Origin: a bacterium
Lineage (GTDB): Bacteria; SZUA-182; DTGQ01
Assembly: GCA_023512255.1 (NCBI GenBank)
Contig: JAILZY010000038.1
Location: 1-31,629 of the forward strand
Reading direction: 5' to 3'
Length of the DNA: 31,629 nt
Shown: positions 1 through 8,648 of the stretch, in pieces
Numbering within the stretch: position 1 is the stretch's first letter
Layout of the letters: each line of letters starts with the position of its first letter
Notes under the pieces: model-generated
The model's database searches: none
Seen by the model: only the letters and a program-made list of their open reading frames with translations
What the model was told of the DNA's origin: nothing
Made by a program: the position numbers and the translations under genes

Positions 1-93
1 TAACTTTCTTCTCTCTTTATTTTCTCTCCTCCCCTTTATATTTTCAACATTATTTTTTCAACATGGGGAACATCTGAGAAAAAACCGTGTGGG

Positions 94-122
94 TTGCCTG
101 ATCGGTAATTTAATGGTATGAT
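94..122 (+). promoter_or_regulatory. sigma-70-like promoter upstream of the radical SAM pair
   Basis: A TTGCCT box at 94-99 and a TATGAT box at 117-122 are separated by 17 nt, the preferred sigma-70 spacing. The element lies about 75 nt upstream of the start codon at 197 and is the only good promoter match in the leader. The gene's ribosome binding site is GGGGAA at 185-190, 6 nt before ATG. The remaining leader (1-93) is pyrimidine-rich and AT-rich, and I see no gene in it. Confidence 0.5.
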
Positions 123-196
123 AAAGAACCTAGAGCTCAAGAAGGTTAACGATAAAGCATCGCCAAGATTATTTACCTTGAATTGGGGAAATTACA

Positions 197-1264
197 ATGT
201 TGAATCAAAAGATTGACAGTAGTCTGCGGCTAATTGCCTGGGAATTTACCCAAAGATGTAATCTAAACTGCCTCCACTGCCGGGGCTCGGCTACTCAGGA
301 GAGCTCACCTGAAGAATTAAGTCTTGAGGAAAGTCGCTCCTTTATCGATAGCCTGGGAGATTTTCAACAGGCACCGATTATAATCTTCAGTGGAGGGGAG
401 CCGCTCAGCCGGGAGGATTCCTTTGAGGTCATGGAATATGCATCTTACCGGAAGTTGCGAGTGGTTTTGGCTACTAACGCTACCTTGGTTGATCATGACC
501 GGGCCAAGACCTTGAAAAAAATTGGTGTTCAGAGGGTCAGTATTAGTCTTGACGGGGCTTGCGAAGACAGCCACGACAGTTTTCGGGGGTTGCCAGGAGC
601 CTATCGAAGGGCTCTGGATGGGATCGAGGAGATGAAGAGGGTGGAGCTGCCTTTTCAGATCAACACTACCATCACCCGCAGAAACCTTGACGAGATTGAG
701 GCCATTGCCAATCTGGCCATAAAATTAAAGGCTCAGGCCTTGCATATCTTCCTGCTGGTGCCAACAGGCCGAGGTAAAAGCCTTGAAGGGGATGAGATCT
801 CAGCCATTGAGTATGAGAAGGTGCTGCGCTGGTTTTATGAGTTCGGCCAGCAATACCCTATTCAGGTCAAAGCAACCTGTGCTCCTCACTACTACCGGAT
901 TGTTCATCAGATGTCGGGCAAGCTGCCAACCTCTTATTCGGCTCGGGGGGGGCTGTCTGCCTACAGCCGGGGATGTCTTGGAGGAGTGGGATTTTGTTTT
1001 GTTTCGTATCGTGGGGAGGTTTGCCCCTGCGGTTATCTGCCTCTGGTGGCTGGAAATATTCGTGAGCAGCGTTTGAGCCAAATCTGGGCTGAGTCGCCTC
1101 TGTTTTTGGATCTGCGTGATCCGGACAAACTCCGGGGGAAATGCGGCCGCTGTCAATATCGCTGGATCTGCGGTGGATGCCGGGCACGGGCCTATCAAGC
1201 CACGGGTGATTATCTGGCCGAAGAGCCGATGTGCGCCTATCAGCCACGGGAAGAGAAGTTATAA
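197..1264 (+). CDS. radical SAM/SPASM protein, AhbC/AhbD (NirJ-like) heme biosynthesis family
   Basis: 355 aa, the usual length for this family. The radical SAM cluster motif CxxxCxxC is C21, C25 and C28, within QRCNLNCLHCRGSA. The C-terminal region carries a SPASM-type set of cysteines (CPCG, then CGRCQYRWICGGCRARAY, then EEPMC), which I recognise as typical of the AhbC/AhbD/NirJ enzymes that act on siroheme-derived tetrapyrroles in the alternative heme (or heme d1) pathway. In that family AhbC removes acetate side chains and AhbD oxidatively decarboxylates propionates; the sequence alone does not decide which applies, and a peptide-modifying SPASM enzyme remains possible. It acts in the cytoplasm and needs Fe-S clusters, fitting an anaerobe. 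The ATG at 197 is supported by GGGGAA six bases upstream. The next gene starts 3 nt after the stop, so the two are probably co-transcribed from the 94-122 promoter. No other heme gene is in the window. Confidence 0.8.
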   Translation: MLNQKIDSSLRLIAWEFTQRCNLNCLHCRGSATQESSPEELSLEESRSFIDSLGDFQQAPIIIFSGGEPLSREDSFEVMEYASYRKLRVVLATNATLVDHDRAKTLKKIGVQRVSISLDGACEDSHDSFRGLPGAYRRALDGIEEMKRVELPFQINTTITRRNLDEIEAIANLAIKLKAQALHIFLLVPTGRGKSLEGDEISAIEYEKVLRWFYEFGQQYPIQVKATCAPHYYRIVHQMSGKLPTSYSARGGLSAYSRGCLGGVGFCFVSYRGEVCPCGYLPLVAGNIREQRLSQIWAESPLFLDLRDPDKLRGKCGRCQYRWICGGCRARAYQATGDYLAEEPMCAYQPREEKL

Positions 1265-1267
1265 TTC

Positions 1268-4024
1268 ATGGATTTTTCTAATTTTTTACTCCAAGTTGTA
1301 AAGCCTGCCCGCTATCTTGGGAGAGAGATCAACGCTATTTGCAAAGACTGGGATACAGCTCGGCTCCGCTTAGCCTTGGCCTATCCCGATCTCTACGAGG
1401 TCGGGATGTCCAACCTAGCCATTAAGATTCTGTATGGAATTCTAAATAATCGGCAGGATACGCTGGCCGAGCGGGTATTTAATCCCTGGCCAGATGCCGA
1501 GTGCAAGATGCGAGACAATGGCATTGCCCTTTTTACCCTTGAATCGGGAAGGCCGGTGCGGCAGTTTGATGTGCTTGGCTTTACCCTCCCCTATGAGCTT
1601 TGCTACACCAATATCCTGAACATGCTCAGCCTGGCAGGAATTCCTTTCCTGGCTATCGAGCGTGATGAGTCCTTTCCTCTGATTATCGGCGGGGGCCCGG
1701 GGGCTTTTAACCCTGAGCCGCTGGCAGATTTTTTTGATCTTTTCGTTTTAGGGGATGGTGAAGAGGTGATCTCGGAGATCGCTGACTTGGCCATCCTAGC
1801 CAAAGAGGAGAGATGGCCGCGATCGGTGCTGCTTGACCAGATGGCTGAGCTTGCTGGTGTATATGTTCCATCGCATTTTCAGATTGACTACTACCCTGAC
1901 GGAACTATTCGAAGGATTTCATACCGGCAAAAGCCGCAAGAGGCGCGACGGATTGAAAGAAGGGTAGTTGCTGATCTTGACCGGGCATTTTACCCTGTCC
2001 GGCCACCGGTTCCGTTTATTGAGGTGGTGCATGACCGCTTGGCTTTGGAAATTGCTCGAGGATGCAGTCGCGGCTGCCGCTTTTGCCAGGCCGGCTATAT
2101 CTACCGTCCGGTTCGCCAGCGTTCGCCGGAAAATTTGCTTTCCCTGGCTCGAGAAGCCATCCGCTCAACCGGATATGAAGAGCTCTCTTTAGTGTCGCTA
2201 AGCTCAAGTGACTATAGCCATCTTGAATCATTGCTGGAGCTTTTGCGGCCAGATTGCCAGGCCCACATGGTGGCTTTATCTCTGCCTTCGCTGCGGCCTG
2301 GAACAATCAATCCGGCTCTGATCTCTTCGATCAGGGAGGTCCGAAAGACTGGATTTACCATAGCTCCAGAGGCTGGCACTCAGAGGCTGCGCGATGTAAT
2401 TAATAAGGGCATCACCGACCAAGATATCTTTTCGACAGCTCAGTTGATCTTTGAGCAGGGCTGGGATCTTCTGAAGCTTTATTTTATGATCGGCCTGCCG
2501 ACCGAGCAACCTGAGGATATTTATGGGATCATCAATATCTGCCGTGAGATTCTGAAACTTGGTCGGCAATGCGATCACAAGCGTCGCCTCAACATCAATC
2601 TGACCATCTCCCCCTTTGTGCCCAAACCCCATACGCCGTTTCAGCGAATGCCACAGGAGCCGATCGAACTGTTGCGGGAGAAAGAGAAAATTATTACCCA
2701 GCAGCTAAACAGCCGCGCCTTCAAGGTGAAGTGCCGCAACCCACAGGTGAGCTGCCTTGAAGGTGCTCTTTCTCGGGGCGATCGGCGATTGAGTCGGGTC
2801 CTGATCCGAGCCTTTGAGCTTGGTTCCCGTTTTGACCAGTGGACCGAGCAGTTTAATTTCTCGCTTTGGGAGCAGGCCTTTGCTGAAAATAATCTTGATC
2901 TGGCCTTTTATGCTCAACGGCCTAGAGGGGAGGCAGAGCTTCTGCCCTGGGAACATCTTGGTTCAGAGGTATTCTGGCGCTTTTTGGCTCAAGAGGCAGA
3001 AAAAGCAAGGTGCGGGGAGCCAACTGTCGACTGCCGGTCGGGCCGCTGTCATGGTTGTGGGGCTTGCCGCCAGGGCGACGGTGGAGTGAGTACCCTTCCG
3101 CCCCTGCCTGACAGGGTGGCGGCCTTAGCCAGTCAGAAAAATTCGGCTTCTCAAGCCCAAGACCTATCCATAGCAACCTCTGGGAAAGAACAAAAAGAAC
3201 AGACACTATCCCGCCCAAGTTCTGGCCGAGAGACGAGAGGGCAGAAGATTTGCCAGATTCGCGGGAAATTTAGCAAGATAGGCCCAGCCGTTTATATCTC
3301 ACATCTTGATCTGATGCGGGTATTTTTTCGAGCTCTCCGTCGGGCAGATCTTCCCATAAGCTTCAGTCAGGGGTTTCATCCTCATCCGCAGGTTTCCTTT
3401 GGCCTTCCCCTGTCAGTAGGGGTAGAGGGATTGGGTGAGTATGCTGATTTTACTTTTCATAAGTCTGTAGAACCGCAGGAGTTTCTCATTCGATTAAATG
3501 AGCAGCTCCCTGAAGGGATAAAGATGCTCTGTGCCCGACGAATTCCATTGTCAGCCCGATCCCTTTCGGTCCTGATCAACCGGGCCATCTGGCGGGTCAA
3601 TGTTCCTGCATCGGCTTTGAAGGAGGCCGCAGGAGGCAAGAGAGATGTTTATCAGCGGATTGCCAGCTTGTTATCCAAAGATGAAATCTGGGTCCAAAAG
3701 GGGAGAAAGAATTTTGATCGGGAGGAAACTCAACTCCCCCCAAAATTAGTAAATATCCGGCCTCTTATTTTTGAGCTGGCCGCTTTGGAGCCTAAATCCG
3801 AGTTGGCCGCTATTGAGTCTCCTTCATCCGACAAAGATGGCCTAGAGGGGTACAGCTTCAGAATGATACTGTCTGCTGGACAGGAGAATGTAGACCCCAC
3901 TCAGGTAGTTGAGGCTCTCTTTGAAGGAGAAATCCCCTTGTCAAGGGGAGTGGTAAGAATTGTTCGTGAGGGTGTTTTTGCCTTTTCGTCTAATCAGCTC
4001 TGGGACCCTATTGATCTTATTTGA
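1268..4024 (+). CDS. B12-binding-like radical SAM protein fused to DUF2344 (TIGR03960/TIGR03936 type)
   Basis: 918 aa. The N-terminal ~200 residues match the cobalamin-binding-like domain seen in this family (MSNLAIKILYGILN; GGGPGAFNPEPLADFFD). The radical SAM core follows, with CxxxCxxC at C266, C270 and C273 (RGCSRGCRFCQAGY). A short cysteine cluster (CRSGRCHGCGACRQ, about residues 593-606) joins it to a C-terminal DUF2344 domain from about residue 660 (KFSKIGPAVYISHLDLMRVF; SQGFHPHPQVSFGLPL). The two halves are separate proteins in some bacteria and fused in many anaerobes. Function is not established; a role in RNA or cofactor modification is only a guess. The start is the first ATG after the upstream stop, 3 nt downstream, with a purine-rich GGGAAGAGAAG about 10 nt before it. 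It converges on the response regulator gene, with only 53 nt between the two stops. Confidence 0.85.
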   Translation: MDFSNFLLQVVKPARYLGREINAICKDWDTARLRLALAYPDLYEVGMSNLAIKILYGILNNRQDTLAERVFNPWPDAECKMRDNGIALFTLESGRPVRQFDVLGFTLPYELCYTNILNMLSLAGIPFLAIERDESFPLIIGGGPGAFNPEPLADFFDLFVLGDGEEVISEIADLAILAKEERWPRSVLLDQMAELAGVYVPSHFQIDYYPDGTIRRISYRQKPQEARRIERRVVADLDRAFYPVRPPVPFIEVVHDRLALEIARGCSRGCRFCQAGYIYRPVRQRSPENLLSLAREAIRSTGYEELSLVSLSSSDYSHLESLLELLRPDCQAHMVALSLPSLRPGTINPALISSIREVRKTGFTIAPEAGTQRLRDVINKGITDQDIFSTAQLIFEQGWDLLKLYFMIGLPTEQPEDIYGIINICREILKLGRQCDHKRRLNINLTISPFVPKPHTPFQRMPQEPIELLREKEKIITQQLNSRAFKVKCRNPQVSCLEGALSRGDRRLSRVLIRAFELGSRFDQWTEQFNFSLWEQAFAENNLDLAFYAQRPRGEAELLPWEHLGSEVFWRFLAQEAEKARCGEPTVDCRSGRCHGCGACRQGDGGVSTLPPLPDRVAALASQKNSASQAQDLSIATSGKEQKEQTLSRPSSGRETRGQKICQIRGKFSKIGPAVYISHLDLMRVFFRALRRADLPISFSQGFHPHPQVSFGLPLSVGVEGLGEYADFTFHKSVEPQEFLIRLNEQLPEGIKMLCARRIPLSARSLSVLINRAIWRVNVPASALKEAAGGKRDVYQRIASLLSKDEIWVQKGRKNFDREETQLPPKLVNIRPLIFELAALEPKSELAAIESPSSDKDGLEGYSFRMILSAGQENVDPTQVVEALFEGEIPLSRGVVRIVREGVFAFSSNQLWDPIDLI

Positions 4025-4077
4025 TGAGTTCAGCTGGTGGGTCGAGAGCTGATAAGGCGAAGCGAAGATAGCGAAGA

Positions 4078-5571
4078 TTAATTTTGAAGATGTTCATCTT
4101 TAAGGTTTTCCCATCTTTTTGTTTCTTCCCTCTCACTCACTGCGTCGGCAATTCCGTAGCGCTCCATCTTGTTTCGTAGGGTATTGCGGTTGATGCCTAA
4201 GAGGGATGCGGCCTGGACCTTGTTGCCAGAGGTTTTCCGAATAGCTCGCTCGATCATCTCCTTCTCAAGCAAAGATATGGCATCAAGACTATCAGGTCCT
4301 TCTTTCACCGTGGCAGTGATCAGATCGAATACTTTATCGAGCAGCAGATCAAGGCTTTGGGCCAGCTCCGCTCTGAGCTTAAAACTGTTTTCTCGAGCGG
4401 CTTTAATGTGGTCGGGCAAATCCTCGATCATAATCTCATTTCCTCTACAGATCACGATTGCCCTTTTCAAAACATTTTCTAGCTCCCGAACATTTCCAGG
4501 CCAGTGGTAGGCCAGCAACAATTCCATACATTCAGGCCTGATGCCGACAATATCCTTTTGCAGCTCTTTAGTAAAACGGGAGAGAAAATACTGAGCCAAA
4601 AGATGGATATCCTCTTTTCTCTCCCGCAGGGGAGGGAGGTAAATGGTAACCACATTCAGTCGCCAGTATAGGTCTTGGCGAAACCACCCCTCCCTGATGC
4701 CCTCTTCGATGGGCTTATTCGTAGCTGCGATCAACCTGACATCTACGGGAATGGTTTCAGAGCCACCCAGCCGCTGGATTTCCCCTTCCTGAATGACCCG
4801 AAGAATCTTGGCTTGGATATGGATAGGCATATCGCCGATTTCATCGAGGAAAATCGTTCCTCGGTGTGCCTGCTCAAACCGGCCAATCCTTTTGTATTCT
4901 GCGCCGGTGAATGCTCCCCGTTCATGGCCGAAGAGCTCGCTCTCAAGGAGGTTTTCCGGAATAGCGGCGCAGTTGATAGCGATAAAGGGATAATTACTCC
5001 GGCGACCATGATGATAGATAGCCCTGGCTACCAGCTCCTTTCCCGTTCCGCTCTCGCCGATCAGCAGGACATTAACATCCCGTTCAGCGATCTGGCCAAT
5101 GGTCTTATAGACATCCTGCATCCTGGGAGAGTCTCCGATAATGCTTTCTCCAGCCCAGTTTTGGTCATTGAAGGGGGGATAGGAAACCGGATTTTTGGCA
5201 GATCTGGCCACCTCAAGGGCTTTTTGAATTGTGGTCCACATCTTGGTCAGATCGAATGGCTTTTGAATATAATCGTATGCTCCCAGTTTCATAGCCCGGA
5301 TGGCTCGCTCGGTAGTGCCGTGAGCAGTAACCATAATGGCCAGAAACTTTGGGTTCTTCTGTTTGATCGCTTCTAGGAGGTCAAGGCCTGAGAGGCCAGG
5401 CATGACAATGTCAATCAGGGTAAGATCAGGTACAAGCCCCTGATCCAGGAGGTCTAAAGCCTCACGGCCATTTCGGGCAGCTACAGCTTTAAACCCCTTC
5501 TCTTCGAACATCCTTTTCAGGGAATAACGTATTCCCCGATCATCGTCTACAATGAGTATGGTCTCAGACAT
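4078..5571 (-). CDS. NtrC-family sigma-54-dependent response regulator
   Basis: 497 aa with the full three-domain plan. The receiver domain (about 1-120) has the acidic pocket IVDDD, phospho-acceptor Asp54 (LIDIVMPG) and the conserved Lys in YIQKPFD. The AAA+ domain (about 145-385) has Walker A GESGTGKE, the sigma-54 contact loop GAFTGA and Walker B FLDEIGD. A Fis-type helix-turn-helix lies near the C-terminus ([20 protein letters not shown]). Intact GAFTGA means it should activate sigma-54 RNA polymerase when phosphorylated. It follows the Amt-histidine kinase gene on the same strand with an 86-nt gap, so that kinase is its likely partner. The start ATG at 5571 has AGGGA about 9 nt upstream. 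Targets are unknown: I found no convincing -24/-12 (TGGC/TTGC) element in the intergenic regions of this window. Confidence 0.93.
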   Translation of the reverse strand: MSETILIVDDDRGIRYSLKRMFEEKGFKAVAARNGREALDLLDQGLVPDLTLIDIVMPGLSGLDLLEAIKQKNPKFLAIMVTAHGTTERAIRAMKLGAYDYIQKPFDLTKMWTTIQKALEVARSAKNPVSYPPFNDQNWAGESIIGDSPRMQDVYKTIGQIAERDVNVLLIGESGTGKELVARAIYHHGRRSNYPFIAINCAAIPENLLESELFGHERGAFTGAEYKRIGRFEQAHRGTIFLDEIGDMPIHIQAKILRVIQEGEIQRLGGSETIPVDVRLIAATNKPIEEGIREGWFRQDLYWRLNVVTIYLPPLRERKEDIHLLAQYFLSRFTKELQKDIVGIRPECMELLLAYHWPGNVRELENVLKRAIVICRGNEIMIEDLPDHIKAARENSFKLRAELAQSLDLLLDKVFDLITATVKEGPDSLDAISLLEKEMIERAIRKTSGNKVQAASLLGINRNTLRNKMERYGIADAVSEREETKRWENLKDEHLQN

Positions 5572-5657
5572 GGCAGTGTGTCCCTATATAGTGATGGTTA
5601 CGAGGTGATGTTTACGACCCCTTGGCTGCCCAGAGAGCATCTTATGAGTATGGGTCA

Positions 5658-8363
5658 TTATGAGTAATACTCTAAGGCTACAGGCAGAATAACAGCAAAA
5701 GTAGCTCCTTCCCCTTCGCTACTGTCAACCTCAATTCTCCCTTGGTGATCCTCAACAATTCTCTTGGTAATTGATAGCCCGAGGCCGATTCCCTCCTCTT
5801 TAGTAGTGAAAAAGGGTTCAAAGAGCTTTTCCTTAATAGATTCTGGGATCCCTCTGCCTTCATCTTGGAAACAGATTCGAACGTGGCTGCCCTCGACCGC
5901 GGTGGAAACTTTAAGTCTTCCTCCGCCTGGCATGGCCTGCATAGCATTGAGAATCAAATTTATAAAAATCTGCCGCATCTGCTCCCGGTCCGCCAGAATG
6001 TAGGGCAGAGGCATAAGGTCTTGCTCTACCTCCACCTCCTGCTCCACAAGCTCATGAGAGAGCAGCAGGAGTGTGTCAGCGATGAGGCGGTTAATATCGA
6101 CTCTTTCCATTTTCGGTTTGCTTGGTCGGGCAAAGTCGAGAAACTGTTTGATAATTTGGTTAATGCGTTCAATTTCATTTTCAATGACCTCGATATCCTC
6201 TCGCCGGATATCTTCCGGTGAAAGTCTATCCAGCAGGGAATGGATAAGGATCCTGATGCTAGTTAGGGGATTTCTGATCTCGTGAGCCACACCTGCTGAA
6301 AGCTGGCCTAAGGCAGAGAGTCTGCTTGATTGAATTAGCTGCTCTTGGGTTTTCTTAAGATCTTCAGTAGCCTTTCTAACCCGCTCCTCCAGCTCTTCAT
6401 TAAACAGCCGCAATTCCTGGTAAAGCTTGGCATTCTCGATAGCCAGACCTGCCTGATTGGCAAAGGTTATCAGAGAGTCAACCTTATCCTTAGTGATTCT
6501 CTTATCGCTCAGAATATAATCAGCAGTAATGGCTCCCATGACCCGATTTCGCCCCTGGAGGGGAGCGGCCACAAAGGAGCGCAGGTTAAACAGAGCCTTG
6601 AGTTTGGGGTTAACTCTGGGATCATTCCGGGCATCCTGAATGATGTAAGCTTTTCTTTCCGAAACCACCTTGGACAGAACGCTTTCCTCACTGTCCAGGG
6701 GCAGGGCTACAGTTTTGATTTTCTCCTGTTCAATGCCTACGGCCATTTTGCATTCAAGAATCCTTTCCTTCTCGTTAATAAGATAGAGACGGGCCCGGTC
6801 AAAGCCGATACTGTGTGTTACTCCCTGAAGGATGAGATGCAAAATTTCATCAAGATTTAGGCTGTGCATAGACTGGCTGATTTCATGAAGAGCAGACAGC
6901 TCCCGCACTCTTTTTAATTCGGCAAAGATAACCTCTTGCCTCTTTTGGAACTCATCGCACAGGGGATAAGAGCAGATCTGATATGAGCTGGCATCTAGCC
7001 CTCTAGTTTCCTCTTCAGCCAAAGCCCTAAGGCCAAAAGCTTTATCAATCACCCGAAACACGAGCAAAGATACCCCAAATCCCCAGACAAAAATCGCTCC
7101 TGCTCCGATAGTCTGGGTAGCCAACAGCTTCCAGCCTCCTCCGAAGAAGAGTCCGTTGAGGGAGATGCCCAGGCTGTTTCTACTAAATTTTTCCTGGGCA
7201 AAGAGGCCGACAGCCGCAGTACCCCAAAGACCATTGATTCCATATATGGGCAGAGCTCCAATCGGATCATCCAACCGAAATCTTTCAAAAAGCCTGCCCA
7301 ATGGCCTAAGACTCAGACCTCCTATGGCTCCAACCAAAAGCGCTACCTGAGGGCTGACTATAGCCGCGGTAGCTGTGCTGGTTACCAGCCCGGCCAAGAG
7401 GCCGCGCAGGGATAGCCTCGGATCTGTCCTGCCCGTGAGCAGCCAGCTAGCCATAAGGCTAGCGATTGTTCCTCCCATAGCGGCAAGGATAGTATTGATG
7501 GCGATCAGGCCAAGAGCTGGCTGGCCATTTTGAGGGAGGCTGCCGCCTATAAGCCCGAACCAGCCGAGCCAGATGATGAACACACCAAGAGCCAGCAGGG
7601 GGAAATTATGTCCTGCTATGGAGATCGGGGCGCCATTTCGATCATATCTTCCGATTCTTGGCCCGACTACTATGAGCCCAGCCAGAGAGACCCATCCAGT
7701 CAGAGAGTGAATAAGCGCCGAGCCAGCAAAATCGATCATGCCAAGCCGTGAAAGCCATCCCTCCCCGCTTCGGACCCAATGACCAGCCACCGGATAAATA
7801 AGGCCGCCGATCAGTAGGCTGTAGATGAGAGAGCCACTGAATTTAGTTCGCTCAGCCATTGCTCCCGAGGCAATGGTTGCAGCCACTCCGGCTAGGGTCA
7901 TCTGAAAGATGAGGCTGGCAAAAAGTGAATTATTGATTCCCCCCCCTGGGGTTTGGCCGCCACTTAGAAAAAAACCGGAGGTTCCCACTAGGCCAAACCA
8001 GCTTCTTCCAAACATCAGACCGTAGCCGATCAGCAAAAATATGATCGAGCCAGCGGTAAAGCCTGCTAGATTCTTAATCACAGTATGGACGGCGTTTTTG
8101 GCCCGGCTAGAGCCAAGCTCAACCAGGGTTATGCCAGCCTGAATGAAAAAAACAAGATAGGCCGCAAACAGGATTAAAAATATATTCAGAAGCTGCTGGC
8201 CGCTGTTCAAGATGATCTTGCTGCTTTGCTCACTAGCCTGAGCATAAAGTGGGGACAGAAGCATAAGGGCAAGGGAAATTATAACTTGGCTCGTGCGCTT
8301 TATGGTGGTGTAACTTTGGCTTTGAGTCATTGGGATAACACAATGGGCTTTCGGCCTTTGCAA
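5658..8363 (-). CDS. ammonium transporter (Amt)-GAF-histidine kinase fusion, ammonium sensor kinase
   Basis: 901 aa, combining domains normally found in separate proteins. A signal-like hydrophobic segment (about 28-44) precedes an Amt/MEP membrane domain (about 55-450) with recognisable motifs (DFAGSALIHSLTGW; DDPIGALPIYGINGLWG). A GAF domain (about 490-640), a coiled coil (EELEERVRKATEDLKKTQEQ) and a HisKA/HATPase_c kinase follow, with phospho-acceptor His694 (GVAHEIRNPL), N box (NLILNAMQAM), G1 (DEGRGIPE) and G2 (GIGLGLSIT). Amt-kinase fusions are known (for example Ks-Amt5 of Kuenenia) and sense ammonium. The first pore histidine is kept (His219), but the second position, normally HG, is Tyr374-Gly. 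This suggests sensing rather than ordinary transport. The sigma-54 regulator lies next downstream. The start given is TTG at 8363 with GAAGGG 8 nt upstream; ATG at 8330 is an alternative that gives a shorter leader before the signal segment. Confidence 0.9.
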   Translation of the reverse strand: MQRPKAHCVIPMTQSQSYTTIKRTSQVIISLALMLLSPLYAQASEQSSKIILNSGQQLLNIFLILFAAYLVFFIQAGITLVELGSSRAKNAVHTVIKNLAGFTAGSIIFLLIGYGLMFGRSWFGLVGTSGFFLSGGQTPGGGINNSLFASLIFQMTLAGVAATIASGAMAERTKFSGSLIYSLLIGGLIYPVAGHWVRSGEGWLSRLGMIDFAGSALIHSLTGWVSLAGLIVVGPRIGRYDRNGAPISIAGHNFPLLALGVFIIWLGWFGLIGGSLPQNGQPALGLIAINTILAAMGGTIASLMASWLLTGRTDPRLSLRGLLAGLVTSTATAAIVSPQVALLVGAIGGLSLRPLGRLFERFRLDDPIGALPIYGINGLWGTAAVGLFAQEKFSRNSLGISLNGLFFGGGWKLLATQTIGAGAIFVWGFGVSLLVFRVIDKAFGLRALAEEETRGLDASSYQICSYPLCDEFQKRQEVIFAELKRVRELSALHEISQSMHSLNLDEILHLILQGVTHSIGFDRARLYLINEKERILECKMAVGIEQEKIKTVALPLDSEESVLSKVVSERKAYIIQDARNDPRVNPKLKALFNLRSFVAAPLQGRNRVMGAITADYILSDKRITKDKVDSLITFANQAGLAIENAKLYQELRLFNEELEERVRKATEDLKKTQEQLIQSSRLSALGQLSAGVAHEIRNPLTSIRILIHSLLDRLSPEDIRREDIEVIENEIERINQIIKQFLDFARPSKPKMERVDINRLIADTLLLLSHELVEQEVEVEQDLMPLPYILADREQMRQIFINLILNAMQAMPGGGRLKVSTAVEGSHVRICFQDEGRGIPESIKEKLFEPFFTTKEEGIGLGLSITKRIVEDHQGRIEVDSSEGEGATFAVILPVALEYYS

Positions 8364-8546
8364 GGGAGAAGCCCTTCAAAGATCTCTCCTAAGGCTGCCG
8401 GATGAAAAATAGGCAAAAATTTTTATTGTTACTTGATAATATTGCTGAACTCAAGGCATCTTGTGGGTTATTATAGCTTGCTTTATGGAGAAATCTCAAG
8501 AAATATTATATCTTGAATACTATATTTGGATATCATATCTTGCCAG

Positions 8547-8589
8547 GCCGTGAATACCCATTTTATAAGGTAAAATAGGTATTCACGGC
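8547..8589. terminator. long near-perfect hairpin between the LamG-like gene and the Amt-kinase gene
   Basis: The arms GCCGTGAATACC (8547-8558) and GGTATTCACGGC (8578-8589) are perfectly complementary over 12 bp. Inside them ATTTTA (8560-8565) pairs with TAAAAT (8571-8576) after a single C/A mismatch, leaving a 5-nt loop, so about 18 bp can form. On the plus strand it is followed by GATTCTTTTTTGGGG, a T-rich tail; on the minus strand, where the flanking genes run, no T run follows. It may act as a terminator or mRNA 3'-end stabiliser for the gene at 8649-9368, or be a mobile hairpin repeat. Confidence 0.45.
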
Positions 8590-8605
8590 AGATTCTTTTT
8601 TGGGG

Positions 8606-8621
8606 TTTGGGCTTGCCCAAA
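8606..8621. other. short inverted repeat near the 3' end of the LamG-like gene
   Basis: TTTGGGC (8606-8612) and GCCCAAA (8615-8621) are perfectly complementary with only TT between them. It lies between the stop of the LamG-like gene (8649) and the longer hairpin at 8547-8589. A minus-strand transcript would meet this stem first and then the long one. A 2-nt loop is tight, so the outer base pairs would carry the stem. Outside these two hairpins I see no gene in 8364-8648. Confidence 0.25.
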
Positions 8622-8648
8622 ATATTTAAAGCGGGGGAAACAACAGAA

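Noticed and set aside
4030-4052. TCAGCT/AGCTGA inverted repeat between the convergent genes
   Set aside because: Only 6 bp with an 11-nt loop and no T run on either strand; too weak to call a terminator.
4675-5376. A 233-codon plus-strand open frame inside the sigma-54 regulator gene
   Set aside because: It lies fully antisense to a gene with intact receiver, AAA+ and HTH motifs, and its translation shows no known domain.
6345-6860. A 171-codon plus-strand open frame inside the Amt-kinase gene
   Set aside because: Antisense to the GAF and coiled-coil coding region, with no recognisable domain and no ribosome binding site I could trust.
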